From an uncultured Coriobacteriaceae bacterium (GTDB taxonomy: Bacteria; Actinomycetota; Coriobacteriia; Coriobacteriales; Atopobiaceae), in the NCBI GenBank assembly GCA_902791035.1, contig CADAUA010000003.1, positions 89,581 through 153,580 of the forward strand: DNA of 64,000 nt. The letters are read 5' to 3'. Each line of letters opens with the position of its first letter. Within the stretch, counting starts at the first letter, position 1. The position numbers and the translations under genes were made by a program. Of this stretch, positions 40,319 to 48,384 are shown in pieces. The notes beneath the pieces were generated by a model. That model saw only the letters and a list, made by a program, of their open reading frames with translations. It was not told where the DNA came from and searched no databases.

Positions 40319-41311
40319 CTAGGCCTCGAACTTGTCCATCATCTCGGTGAACTTCTCAAGCTCGGCCGGGTCCATGTGGTAGCCGTGCTTCTCCTCGGGG
40401 TACTTGCCCTCGCGGACATCATCCGCCCAGCCGGCATAGGCGTCGCAGAGGAAGGGCATCAGCTGCGCATAGGTCTTGGAGTGGGAGGCTGGCTTGGGCA
40501 TGACGCCAAAGGTGTCCATGTCTACCATCTCGGAGCCGTCGCAGGGAGCGCCGCCGGCGATGGAGACCACAGGCACACGGAGCTTCTCGGAGATCTTCTG
40601 ACTGACCTCCATGGGCGTGAGCTCGATGGTCATGCCGCCCATGCCGTTCTCCTGGTACTCATAGCCCCACTTGAAGATGCGGAAGGCATCCTCGGCAGTC
40701 TTGCCCACACGCTTGTAGCCGTAGGCGTTCGTCTGCCAGCCGGAAATGGCACCGATGTGGCCATACACGGGCACATAGTTGTCAGTCATGTGCTTGAGGA
40801 CCTCGTTGCTGATGCCCATGGGGAGCATGGAGTCTGCGCCGTCGAAGGTCCACTCTGCGCCCCAACGCACCGCCTGGTCCTTGGTGGCATAGGTGGCAGT
40901 GGGCATGTAGAAGTTGATGTGGATGATCTTCACGTACTCACGGAACTTCTGGATGGTCAGGGTTCCGCAAAGGAGCTCGTCGTCAAGACGGTTGGCAGCA
41001 CGGAGCGACATCATGGAGGGTATGCGGCAGATGTCGCAGCCCACCTTCTCGGCGGCCATGGCGAAGAGAGGACCCAGCTCAGCCGGGCACATCTGGACGA
41101 TCTTCTCGCCCTTCTTCTTCATGTTCTGCAGGTACCGCATGTTCTTGCGGGACTTGGAGGCAGTGGACATCTTGATGTCCGCGTGTTCGTGGCTCTCCTC
41201 CGCAGGTTTGGGCGCAGCCGCGGCCTCCACCTTAGGCGCCACCTTGGGGGCCTCGGCCGCAGGAGCCGCATTGATGACCTCGGAGAGTTTGCTTGAGCTG
41301 TTGATAGCCAT
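40319..41311 (-). CDS. PanB-like (ketopantoate hydroxymethyltransferase superfamily) protein with altered active site
   Basis: A 330-residue protein with a TIM-barrel resembling 3-methyl-2-oxobutanoate hydroxymethyltransferase. VPVYGHIGAISGWQTNAYGY, GGMTIELTPMEVSQKISEKL and VPVVSIAGGAPCDG line up with the PanB GHxGLTPQ, ECVPxxLAxxIT and IPxIGIGAGxxxDG regions. The first half is different: the PanB metal aspartates (GDSLGM and ADLPF) appear as CRIPSMM and HINFYMP, so the PanB reaction is doubtful. An Ala/Pro-rich N-terminal tail of about 45 residues is extra. It lies 54 bases downstream of the SDR gene in an apparent operon controlled by the divergent MarR gene. Real substrate unknown. Confidence 0.65.
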   Translation of the reverse strand: MAINSSSKLSEVINAAPAAEAPKVAPKVEAAAAPKPAEESHEHADIKMSTASKSRKNMRYLQNMKKKGEKIVQMCPAELGPLFAMAAEKVGCDICRIPSMMSLRAANRLDDELLCGTLTIQKFREYVKIIHINFYMPTATYATKDQAVRWGAEWTFDGADSMLPMGISNEVLKHMTDNYVPVYGHIGAISGWQTNAYGYKRVGKTAEDAFRIFKWGYEYQENGMGGMTIELTPMEVSQKISEKLRVPVVSIAGGAPCDGSEMVDMDTFGVMPKPASHSKTYAQLMPFLCDAYAGWADDVREGKYPEEKHGYHMDPAELEKFTEMMDKFEA

Positions 41312-41365
41312 ACTACTTCCTCCTCTTTCCTGTCTTTGCTTGCTACCGCCGCAGAAGCGGCGGGC

Positions 41366-42304
41366 CTATCCCACGTTCTTCCAAATTGGCAGCTTGGCCC
41401 TCGGACCCGGCCTGCCCCCAGGCAACGTCACGCTCCACGGAGCCTTCTGGAAGCTCAGATCGGAGCCACCATCCACCTCAACGACCTTGCCGTACATAAA
41501 GTCGGAGACCGATGTGCACAGCGAGACAACCATTCGTGCGACATCATCGGGCGAGCCCGCAACAGGGGTGTGGCCACCGCTGGCCATCTGGGCCTGCTTC
41601 CACTCGGCCCCATAGAGCTCGCCCGTGGACGTGTTGTTCACAATGGCGCCCGGCGTGAGCATGCCGCCCGGGGCCACGCAGTTGACGTTGACGCCGTACT
41701 GCTTGAGTTCCTTGGCAATGCCCTTGGTCATGCCCACCACGCCAGCCTTTGCTGCGTTGTAGGGCGTCATCATGGCGACCTCGTAAATATCGTCGCCACG
41801 ATGTGCCACAGAGGCTATGGTAACGACCTTGCCACCATGCTTGGCCTTGACCATGGAGCGGGCAGCCGCCTGCACCAGGAAGTACTGGCCCTTCATGTCC
41901 GTGTCCACAATCTTGTCGTATTCGACCTCGGTCACATCCAGGAAGGCACGCGCAAACCACGTGGCAGCCACGGGCACCACGATGTCCACGGGCCCAAAGG
42001 TCCTCTCTGCGAAGTCCACCAGGGCATAGTCGTCCGCCACCTTGCTGGTGTCGCAATGCTTGAAGGCCACGTCCGTGTATCCACGGTCCTTGAGGCACTC
42101 AACAGCCATCGTGCCGTACGTGTCGCTCACGTCACCCAGCACGACCTTGGCTCCACACTCCAGCAGTCGGTTGGCCACAAAGAGGGCAAGTCCCGCGGCA
42201 CCGCTCACCACGGCCACCTTGCCAGAGAGGTCGTACACGTCCTTCCAGGACTCGACGTCGTCGAGCCCATCGGCAGACATGTCGAACAGCGACTCCTCGT
42301 CCAT
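41366..42304 (-). CDS. short-chain dehydrogenase/reductase
   Basis: A 312-residue SDR enzyme. The Rossmann fold starts KVAVVSGAAGLALFVANRLL, where the usual TGxxxGxG is weakened to SGAAGLAL. The active site is intact: the serine in VVTIASVAHRG and the tyrosine-lysine pair in TPYNAAKAGVVGMTKG, followed by NVNCVAPGGM. An N-terminal extension of ~30 residues and a C-terminal tail of ~35 residues are longer than in classical SDRs. GAGAGGAG precedes the ATG at 42304. It is the first gene of the pair with the PanB-like gene and is divergent from the MarR gene. Cofactor and substrate are not readable. Confidence 0.88.
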   Translation of the reverse strand: MDEESLFDMSADGLDDVESWKDVYDLSGKVAVVSGAAGLALFVANRLLECGAKVVLGDVSDTYGTMAVECLKDRGYTDVAFKHCDTSKVADDYALVDFAERTFGPVDIVVPVAATWFARAFLDVTEVEYDKIVDTDMKGQYFLVQAAARSMVKAKHGGKVVTIASVAHRGDDIYEVAMMTPYNAAKAGVVGMTKGIAKELKQYGVNVNCVAPGGMLTPGAIVNNTSTGELYGAEWKQAQMASGGHTPVAGSPDDVARMVVSLCTSVSDFMYGKVVEVDGGSDLSFQKAPWSVTLPGGRPGPRAKLPIWKNVG

Positions 42305-42541
42305 CCCCACTCCTCTCAGAACGCATAAGGATGGCAACCAGCGGCCGTTGGTTTATTGCCTTAACGATTGTGATAATATCCGTTTAGCCGCTTAACTACC
42401 TGAAGTTGGCAGCATTTCAGACAAACGGCTCTCGCGAAACCGCGAACGGTAACGTGCCGGTGAAGGGACCGCCAACCGCAATGCCTCGGCAGCGCCGCGA
42501 GGTATATCGTGTGAGATGGAACATCGTTGGAGGGGAAGCAG
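42305..42541. promoter_or_regulatory. divergent promoter/operator region between the SDR gene and the MarR gene
   Basis: A 237-bp, comparatively AT-rich spacer. It contains a TATTAT hexamer on the minus strand (about 42372-42377), a likely -10 for the SDR gene, and an inverted repeat TCGCG-AAAC-CGCGA at 42432-42445, a candidate MarR binding site. MarR-family genes commonly regulate the divergent neighbour; the precise site is inferred. Confidence 0.45.
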
Positions 42542-43126
42542 ATGACTGATACGCCACTTGAAGACAAGAGCCTCGTGGACCAGGCGGAGAGGATCCTCTT
42601 CACGTCGTCCCTGGCGGGCACGACCGTTGCCCCCAAGAGGTCCCAGCTCACACCCGAGCAGCTCGAAGCCCTCGAGGCCCACACCTCGCAGACCAGCGAT
42701 GACCTTCTCACCTGTCTGCGTGCCGCCACGCCCTTCCTGCGGGCTGCCACCCAGACGGAGTGGAACGTCCTTAGCTACATAGAGCACTTTGAGGGCGCTG
42801 ACTGCACGCCTGCCCACATCGCACAAGAGATCAACGTGACCAAGGCCCGCGTCACCCAGATATGCAACAGCCTGGAGAGTCGCGGCATCATTGAGCGCCA
42901 TCCCGACGAGAGGGACCGTCGCAAGGTCTGCTTCACCCTCACGAATGCCGGGCACGAGCAGTGCGCAGAACGAACCGAGAAGTTCCTCCTGCTCATCGAG
43001 AACTACCTCCTGCTCCTGGGCCCGGACGACACGGAGGAGTTCATCCGGCTCTTGGGGCGCACGGCACAGATCATCTCAGAATTCGACATGGCCAACGCCA
43101 ACGCCTTCATCAACGGGAACGGCTAG
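42542..43126 (+). CDS. MarR family transcriptional regulator
   Basis: A 194-residue winged-helix regulator. The DNA-binding core reads TEWNVLSYIEHFEGADCTPA, then HIAQEINVTKARVTQICNSL with ERHPDERDRRKVCFTLT, the standard recognition helix and wing of MarR proteins. The first ~70 residues are an extended helical region likely used for dimerisation. The ATG at 42542 has GGAGGGG upstream; a TTG 15 bases earlier is less likely. It is divergent from the SDR/PanB-like pair, which it probably controls in response to an unknown small molecule. Confidence 0.9.
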   Translation: MTDTPLEDKSLVDQAERILFTSSLAGTTVAPKRSQLTPEQLEALEAHTSQTSDDLLTCLRAATPFLRAATQTEWNVLSYIEHFEGADCTPAHIAQEINVTKARVTQICNSLESRGIIERHPDERDRRKVCFTLTNAGHEQCAERTEKFLLLIENYLLLLGPDDTEEFIRLLGRTAQIISEFDMANANAFINGNG

Positions 43127-43172
43127 ACCTCGGTTAGGCAGGGAAGACACAGGGCGACCAACGGCCAGCCAA

Positions 43173-43814
43173 TCACCGACGCATTATGCTGCTCTCCGTG
43201 ACGACCACGTCCACAGGGAGGTCGTGCGAATCGATGACCCCAAGCGCCTCCAAGCCGCCCGGTTCCCGGCAGAGCTGTGCCTCGCGACACAGGCCGACCG
43301 AACGGCCCTTGAAGGTCGAGAGGAACGTGTCGTAGAAGCCTCCCCCGTAGCCCAGGCGATAGCCACGCAAGTCGAACGTAAGGCCGGGCACGAGCGCAAT
43401 GGCTCGCCCTCCGTTTGGGTCAACCTCTTTGGTGTCGTCCGGTACGGGCTCTTCGACGCCGAAGCGACTCCTTACCAGGTCATCCAGGCCGCTATGTCCC
43501 GCCAAGTCTGGCGGGGCCACGCGGAACCAGCGCATGTCCCGCGTCCCCGGCACGCACCAGGGGATGGCAACCGTCTTGCGTGCAGCCCATGCGAGGCTGA
43601 TGAGCCGCCGCGTCTCAACCTCCGTCCCAAACGACAGATAGGTGAGGACGAGCCTGGCCGACCCCCACTCAGGCGTCATGAGGACCTTGCCTGCGATACC
43701 GAGGTCGGCGGCAGACCGCTCCTCATCGCCCAGCCCCCTACGCACATCCTTAGCCTGCTTGCGCAAGGCAGACTTGCGCAAGGCGGCGTCATCCCCCGTG
43801 GCAAAGCCCTCCAT
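43173..43814 (-). CDS. 5-formyltetrahydrofolate cyclo-ligase
   Basis: Converts 5-formyl-THF, a dead-end or storage folate, back to methenyl-THF with ATP. The 213-residue protein has LRKSALRKQAKDVRRGL with the ATP-contact basic residues, TYLSFGTEVETRRLI, VPGLTFDLRGYRLGYGGGFYD and the terminal LPVDVVV strand. GAGGGGG precedes the ATG at 43814. It is divergent from the MTHFR-like gene at 44034, adding another folate enzyme pair to the window. A 5-formyl-THF role is well supported by the RLGYGGGFYD motif. Confidence 0.94.
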   Translation of the reverse strand: MEGFATGDDAALRKSALRKQAKDVRRGLGDEERSAADLGIAGKVLMTPEWGSARLVLTYLSFGTEVETRRLISLAWAARKTVAIPWCVPGTRDMRWFRVAPPDLAGHSGLDDLVRSRFGVEEPVPDDTKEVDPNGGRAIALVPGLTFDLRGYRLGYGGGFYDTFLSTFKGRSVGLCREAQLCREPGGLEALGVIDSHDLPVDVVVTESSIMRR

Positions 43815-43955
43815 GCAAACCCCCTCTTTCCACGACCGCCTCGAGCGGCATCCCATGGGGCGCATATTCCCCCTCGACGGCATCGTTATCCACATGACGC
43901 CATGCACCAATCGTCAGGCGGCGCAAAGATGTCCCCTCAGCGTCACCGGCTCGCA

Positions 43956-43982
43956 TGCCAAGAGTGCCTGACACTTTTGGCA
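43956..43982. repeat. GTGTCTGACAC hairpin repeat, copy 3
   Basis: TGCCAAGAGTGCC and GACACTTTTGGCA form the same 27-base palindrome as at 40286, with compensating changes in the stem. This copy lies between divergent genes, upstream of the MTHFR-like gene, so it cannot be a simple 3' hairpin of a neighbour. Confidence 0.8.
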
Positions 43983-44033
43983 CGGATTGCGAGCTGAGAT
44001 AACATATGACGTAATCAGCGACGGGAGGCATCC

Positions 44034-45371
44034 ATGGCGCAGAACCGCTTCCGCAAGAGGCTCGAGGCAGACCAGTTCGTCGTCACCTTCGAATGCGTTC
44101 CGGGTCGCGGTGCCTTCGAGCGGGAGCAGCGCGAGCTCGAGCGCGGCATGGCAGACGTGTGGTCCTGCAACCGCCTGGATGCCCTCACCTTCGCAGACTC
44201 CCCCTCTGGTCGCGCGTCGTGCGCGCCCGAGGGCTTCTCCGCCCTTGCCGCCTCCCAGGGCATCACTCCGATCAACTTCCTCACCTGCAAGGACAAGAAC
44301 CGCAACGAGCTCGAGGCCCGGCTCTGGACACTTGAGCGCGCCGGCGTGGAGAACGTCCTCTGCATGTCCGGAGATTACCCCACACGTGGCTGGTCCGGTG
44401 TGCCCCGCGCCGTCTACGACCTGGGATCCGTGGAGCTCCTCTCGCTTGTTAATGCCATGGACCAGGGACTTGCCGTGCCGGGCCAGCGCGGTCGCATGCA
44501 GCGTCTCGCGCCGGCGCACTTCTTCCCCGGATGCGCCGTGAGCCCCTTCAAGCACACTCAGGCGGAACGCGAGCTCCAGATCATGAAGCTACTCCGCAAG
44601 CAGCAGGCTGGGGCGCGCTTTGCCGTATGCCAGATTGGCTATGACCTCACGCGCTTGGAGGAGTTTCTCCGCGAGGCCCGCGGGGAAGGCGTTGCCATCC
44701 CCCTCATCGCAAACGTCTACGTGCTCACCCCTGCCATTGCGCAGGTGATGGCCCAGGGTCGTATTCCTGGGTGCGACGTCTCGTCGCAGATGGCAGCCCG
44801 CCTGGCCGTAGAGAAGGACGTCCACCCCACGGACTGGCGCGAGGCCCACTATGCTCGCGCCGGCAAGACGATGGCAGCCCTGCGCGGCATGGGGTTCAAC
44901 GGCGTGCACCTAGCTGGGCTTCCCCTCTCTGGGCAGGTCGTGTCGTATGTGCTGGACGTGGCAGACGCCTACCACGGCGACTGGAGGCGCGCTGCGGCCG
45001 ATGTGACGGCAGAGCTCGGCACCGCCACTCCGCCCTCCCGCGACAGCGCAGACCAGCTGCCTCCCCAGGACTTCCCGCCACGCTGTGGAATGGAGGCCCT
45101 GCGGATGCTCCGGCGCGTGACGGGCTTCGATCCGCGTGACACAGCCGGCGTAGGCCTGGGAACGATAGCCGGCCTCTACCCCATCGTCGACTGCCCCAAG
45201 CACGAGGGTGTGGGCCCTTGCGGCGGCAGTCGCGACGGCTGGTGCGAGGTCCATCCCGGCGAGCGCCTCTGCATCTGGTACGAGGCATGGCGGCGCCTCG
45301 CCGAGCAGGGCCGCGAGGGTGAGCTCTTCTCGGTGGACGCAGCGCCGCTCTCCTGGGGCGTACCTCGGTAA
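44034..45371 (+). CDS. methylenetetrahydrofolate reductase-like protein with MetV-type C-terminal domain
   Basis: Reduces 5,10-methylene-THF to 5-methyl-THF. Residues 1-~300 form a MetF-type TIM barrel: VVTFECVPGRGAF (the catalytic glutamate region), LTCKDKNRNELEARLWTL and LCMSGDYPTRGWSGVPRAVYD, with the flavin-binding GDYP motif. Residues ~345-445 form an MTHFR_C/MetV-type cysteine-rich module: PIVDCPKHEGVGPCGGSRDG, then WCEVHP and CIWYEAW. In acetogens the same two modules are separate subunits (MetF and MetV); here they are one 445-residue chain. ACGGGAGG precedes the ATG. The cysteines may bind zinc or an iron-sulfur cluster, by analogy with MetV. Confidence 0.88.
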   Translation: MAQNRFRKRLEADQFVVTFECVPGRGAFEREQRELERGMADVWSCNRLDALTFADSPSGRASCAPEGFSALAASQGITPINFLTCKDKNRNELEARLWTLERAGVENVLCMSGDYPTRGWSGVPRAVYDLGSVELLSLVNAMDQGLAVPGQRGRMQRLAPAHFFPGCAVSPFKHTQAERELQIMKLLRKQQAGARFAVCQIGYDLTRLEEFLREARGEGVAIPLIANVYVLTPAIAQVMAQGRIPGCDVSSQMAARLAVEKDVHPTDWREAHYARAGKTMAALRGMGFNGVHLAGLPLSGQVVSYVLDVADAYHGDWRRAAADVTAELGTATPPSRDSADQLPPQDFPPRCGMEALRMLRRVTGFDPRDTAGVGLGTIAGLYPIVDCPKHEGVGPCGGSRDGWCEVHPGERLCIWYEAWRRLAEQGREGELFSVDAAPLSWGVPR

Positions 45372-45388
45372 GGTGCTCCTGGTGGTGC

Positions 45389-45826
45389 CTACTCCTCCGG
45401 CGGATCCGCAAGAAGCTCCAAGGTCCGGGGGTCCTTCTCTCCGCCAAAGTACTTGTCCAGCACCTGCCTAAAGGCGGGTTCGCCAGGCGCCGCCAGGCAG
45501 AAGAGCGTCATGCAGGAGCGCAGCTTGAGGTCGTCGGGGTGTCCCATAACGACCGTGGGGTCATTTCCGGGAAGGTCGAGCAGGGTCTTCGTGACCTGCA
45601 GCAACCGCGCCCGCAACGTCGGCTCCTTCACGTAGGCCCGCGCCTCGCCCAGCCCGTCTATGCCGTAGTACTCGCTCATACGGCTATAGCCCAGACCCCT
45701 CAGCTGGGGAAACACGTACCAGATCCAATGCGAGCGCTTGCGACCCGCGCGGAGCTCACGCAAGGCTCCCTCATAGTCGCGCTCCTGTGCCCTGAGGAAC
45801 CGCTCCAGGTCGTACGGCATCCCCAT
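45389..45826 (-). CDS. DUF1810 family protein
   Basis: A protein of about 145 residues of the DUF1810 family (sometimes called calpastatin-like). The signature KRSHWIWYVFPQLRGLGYSR and the YYGIDGLGEARAYV segment are present. The family is widespread and helical, and its biochemical role is not established. Several nearby methionines (45835, 45826, 45820) could be the start; 45826 is chosen because GGGGGC precedes it, but this is uncertain by a few residues. Convergent with the MTHFR-like gene, with only 17 bases between the stops. Confidence 0.85.
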   Translation of the reverse strand: MGMPYDLERFLRAQERDYEGALRELRAGRKRSHWIWYVFPQLRGLGYSRMSEYYGIDGLGEARAYVKEPTLRARLLQVTKTLLDLPGNDPTVVMGHPDDLKLRSCMTLFCLAAPGEPAFRQVLDKYFGGEKDPRTLELLADPPEE

Positions 45827-46052
45827 CGCCCCCATATCCAAGGTCTCAGTACTTGGCCTCGGTCTTGTCGCGTACATAACGGTGCGAGCATAACATCACG
45901 TTGCTACGTGCATGCTGATGTTGTGTAAACACCAAGCTACGAAAGAAGACGCTTGTTGTTATGGGACCTTGACCCTATGATGCAGCTCCGTAAACATACG
46001 AAGTCACCGGAGGACTGGCGGCCGCAGCCGCCACGGTCGGAGAAGGTGTCGG

Positions 46053-46094
46053 GGGCGCCCGGTTTGCCATTGGCATCCGGGCGCCCTTCTCGTT
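46053..46094 (+). promoter_or_regulatory. leader hairpin before the MFS exporter gene (possible attenuator)
   Basis: GGGCGCCCGG (46053-46062) pairs with CCGGGCGCCC (46077-46086); inside it TGCCA/TGGCA adds to the stem, and TTCTCGTT follows. The hairpin ends 11 bases before the ribosome binding site GGGGAGG. Terminator-like structures in leaders of drug exporters often regulate by attenuation. Confidence 0.55.
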
Positions 46095-46105
46095 GGGGAG
46101 GCGTC

Positions 46106-47365
46106 ATGAAGCGCAGAGAAGGCCATACGGCAGGCACTTCGAAGGGCAAAGGAATCGCCAGCTGGGTCTGCGTGGAACAGCCGCGCTTGGGGCCACACGG
46201 ACTCATCGCCCTTATGGTACTGGCCACGGTGTTCGGCTCCATCGCATCGGACATGTACACGCCCGCGGTCCCCGAGCTCCCCGCCTACTTCGGTACCACC
46301 CAGGCAGCCATCAGCGTGACCATCACGGCTTTCTTTGCCGCCTATGCCGTTGGCTTCCTTGTCTTTGGACCCGTAAGCGACAAGTACGGGCGCCGCCCCG
46401 TGCTCATCGGTGGCTCTGCCCTCTTCATGGTGGGATGCTTCCTGTGCTCACTGGCCCCCACCGTGGGTCTGCTCGTGGCCTCCCGCATCGTGCAGGCCCT
46501 AGGCGCGGGCGCCATCGACACCATGTGCACTGCCCTGGCCAAGGACTGCTTCCACGACGACCGACGCGAGCAGGCCCTCTCCGTCATACAGACCATGTTC
46601 GTCATCGCTCCCATCGTGGGACCGCTCCTGGGCGGCTTCATCCTCTCCGCCCTCCCCTGGCACTTCATCTTCGTCTTCCAGGGATTGGCGGGCGTGCTCT
46701 GCCTCGTGCTTTCCTTCCTCTTCCAGGAGACGCTGCCCGCGGACGAGCGCCTCGAGGGTACAGTGGCCCACGCGCTCGGGCGCCTCGAAGTGGTTGGCAG
46801 ACGGCCCGGCTTTGCCCTCTTCCTCGTGGTCATGGCTATGGTCAACCTCCCCTTCATGGCCTATCTGGCGGCCGGGTCCTACATCTACGTGGACCTCTTT
46901 GGCCTCACCGAGCAGGAATACACGTACTTCTTTGCTGCCTCGGCCCTCACGGCGGCTCTTGGCCCCTCCCTCTCGGTGGCCATGCTCAAGTGCGTGAGCG
47001 GTAGACGCTATGCCACCACACAGCTGGCAGCTGCCACGCTCGCGGGAGTCCTCATGCTCCTCATCGGCCACGCGGGCCCTTTCGCCTTCTGGCTGGCCTT
47101 TGCCGTCTTTGCCGTACTCGAGGCATCCATGCGCCCCTTCGCCGCCAACGTCCTGCTGGAGCAGCAGGAGGGCGACTCCGGCACCGTGAGCTCGCTCTAC
47201 AACTTCGCCTGCTCCATGCTGGGCGTGGTGGGGTCTGCCGCCATCATGGCGCCCTGGCCCGACTACATCTGGGGCCTGGGCACTCTCATGGCTGGGGCCG
47301 AGGGCGCCATGATGGTGCTGTGGCTAGTCCTGCAGCGCCACGTGGAGGTCAAGGGGATCGACTAG
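46106..47365 (+). CDS. MFS multidrug transporter, Bcr/CflA type
   Basis: A 419-residue major facilitator with 12 predicted membrane segments that exports drugs or metabolites with proton antiport. ASDMYTPAVPELPAYFG in TM1 (with the acidic residue typical of the Bcr/CflA branch), GPVSDKYGRRPVLIGG (motif A) and the TM4-5 region LVASRIVQALGAGAIDT then PIVGPLLGGFIL (motif C) identify it. An N-terminal ~30-residue polar tail is extra. The ATG at 46106 has TTGGGGAGG upstream. Regulation by the leader hairpin is possible. The actual substrate is unknown. Confidence 0.92.
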   Translation: MKRREGHTAGTSKGKGIASWVCVEQPRLGPHGLIALMVLATVFGSIASDMYTPAVPELPAYFGTTQAAISVTITAFFAAYAVGFLVFGPVSDKYGRRPVLIGGSALFMVGCFLCSLAPTVGLLVASRIVQALGAGAIDTMCTALAKDCFHDDRREQALSVIQTMFVIAPIVGPLLGGFILSALPWHFIFVFQGLAGVLCLVLSFLFQETLPADERLEGTVAHALGRLEVVGRRPGFALFLVVMAMVNLPFMAYLAAGSYIYVDLFGLTEQEYTYFFAASALTAALGPSLSVAMLKCVSGRRYATTQLAAATLAGVLMLLIGHAGPFAFWLAFAVFAVLEASMRPFAANVLLEQQEGDSGTVSSLYNFACSMLGVVGSAAIMAPWPDYIWGLGTLMAGAEGAMMVLWLVLQRHVEVKGID

Positions 47366-47400
47366 GGGACTCCCCCGTCCATCTCATGCCATCGCCGTCC

Positions 47401-47434
47401 ACAAAGGGACGGGCAACCCGAAGGCTGCCCGTCC
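47401..47434 (-). terminator. terminator of the split transketolase operon
   Basis: GGACGGGCA (47407-47415) pairs with TGCCCGTCC (47426-47434); on the minus strand CTTTGT follows. It separates the convergent MFS and transketolase genes. Confidence 0.75.
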
Positions 47435-47457
47435 GGAAGTCATCCTTGTGGTGAGAC

Positions 47458-48384
47458 CTAGCGGAGGAAGTCCTCCACCGTGGCCGCGATGCCCTTGCCG
47501 TCGAGGCCAAAGTGCTCGAGCAGCACGTCGCCGTTTGCGCTCGTGCCAAAGGTCCGCGTGCCCACGAAGCGCATGGGCGTGGGGCACTTCTCTGCCAGGA
47601 GCTCAGCTACGGCCGCGCCCATGCCCGTCATCACGTTGTGCTCCTCGCAGGTGACCACGTGACCGGTCTTGGCGGCGCTGGCGCAGATTACGGCCTCATC
47701 CAGCGGTGCCACGGAGAAGACGTCCACGACCTCGGCCGAGATGCCCTTGGCGGCAAGAAGGTCGGCGGCGTCAAGCGCCATGGCGACCTCCACGCCACAG
47801 GCGGCAAGCGTCACATCGGTTCCTTCGCGGACCACGCCTGCGAAGGGCAGGCCCCCCTTGAAGGTCTCGTCGTAGACCTCGGGCACCTTGTGGCGCCCCA
47901 GTCGCACGTAGAAGGGGCCGTCGGTCGTGGCGGCGATTCGGATGGCGGCCTTGGCGGCACGGTAGTCCGCCGGCACCAGCACCCGCATCTGGGGCAGGCC
48001 GCGCATGAGGCCAACGTCCTCCAGCGCCTGGTGCGTGGCCCCGTCCTCGCCCACCGTGACGCCGGAGTGCGTGGGGCAGACCTTGACGTTCAGGCCCGAG
48101 TCGCAGACGGTGTTGCGAATCTGGTCGTAGCAGCGGCCAGTGCCGAAGACCGCGAACGACCCCGTGAAGACGATCTTGCCCGTAAGCGAGAGGCCAGCCG
48201 CCACGCCGATCATGTCCTGCTCGGCGATGCCCACGTCCACCATGCGGTCGGGGAAGGCCTTGCCCAGCTCCGCCAGCTTGGTGGAACCCGCCAGGTCGGC
48301 GTCCACGCCCATGATGTCCACGCCCTCGTTGACGAGCTCGATGAGCGTCTCTCCGTAGGCCTCGCGCGTTGCCCTCTTACCCAT
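47458..48384 (-). CDS. transketolase, C-terminal subunit
   Basis: Second half of a split transketolase of 308 residues. It holds the pyrimidine-binding domain with the FVDVGIAEQDMIGVAAGLSLTGK-like region (VDVGIAEQDMIGVAAGL, the catalytic glutamate), HSGVTVGEDGATHQALEDVGLMR, and the transketolase C-terminal domain (DVVDVFSVAPLDE, VVTCEEHNV). It overlaps the N-terminal subunit gene by 8 bases and has AAGGAGG upstream. Both halves together perform the two-carbon ketol transfers of the non-oxidative pentose phosphate pathway. Confidence 0.93.
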   Translation of the reverse strand: MGKRATREAYGETLIELVNEGVDIMGVDADLAGSTKLAELGKAFPDRMVDVGIAEQDMIGVAAGLSLTGKIVFTGSFAVFGTGRCYDQIRNTVCDSGLNVKVCPTHSGVTVGEDGATHQALEDVGLMRGLPQMRVLVPADYRAAKAAIRIAATTDGPFYVRLGRHKVPEVYDETFKGGLPFAGVVREGTDVTLAACGVEVAMALDAADLLAAKGISAEVVDVFSVAPLDEAVICASAAKTGHVVTCEEHNVMTGMGAAVAELLAEKCPTPMRFVGTRTFGTSANGDVLLEHFGLDGKGIAATVEDFLR

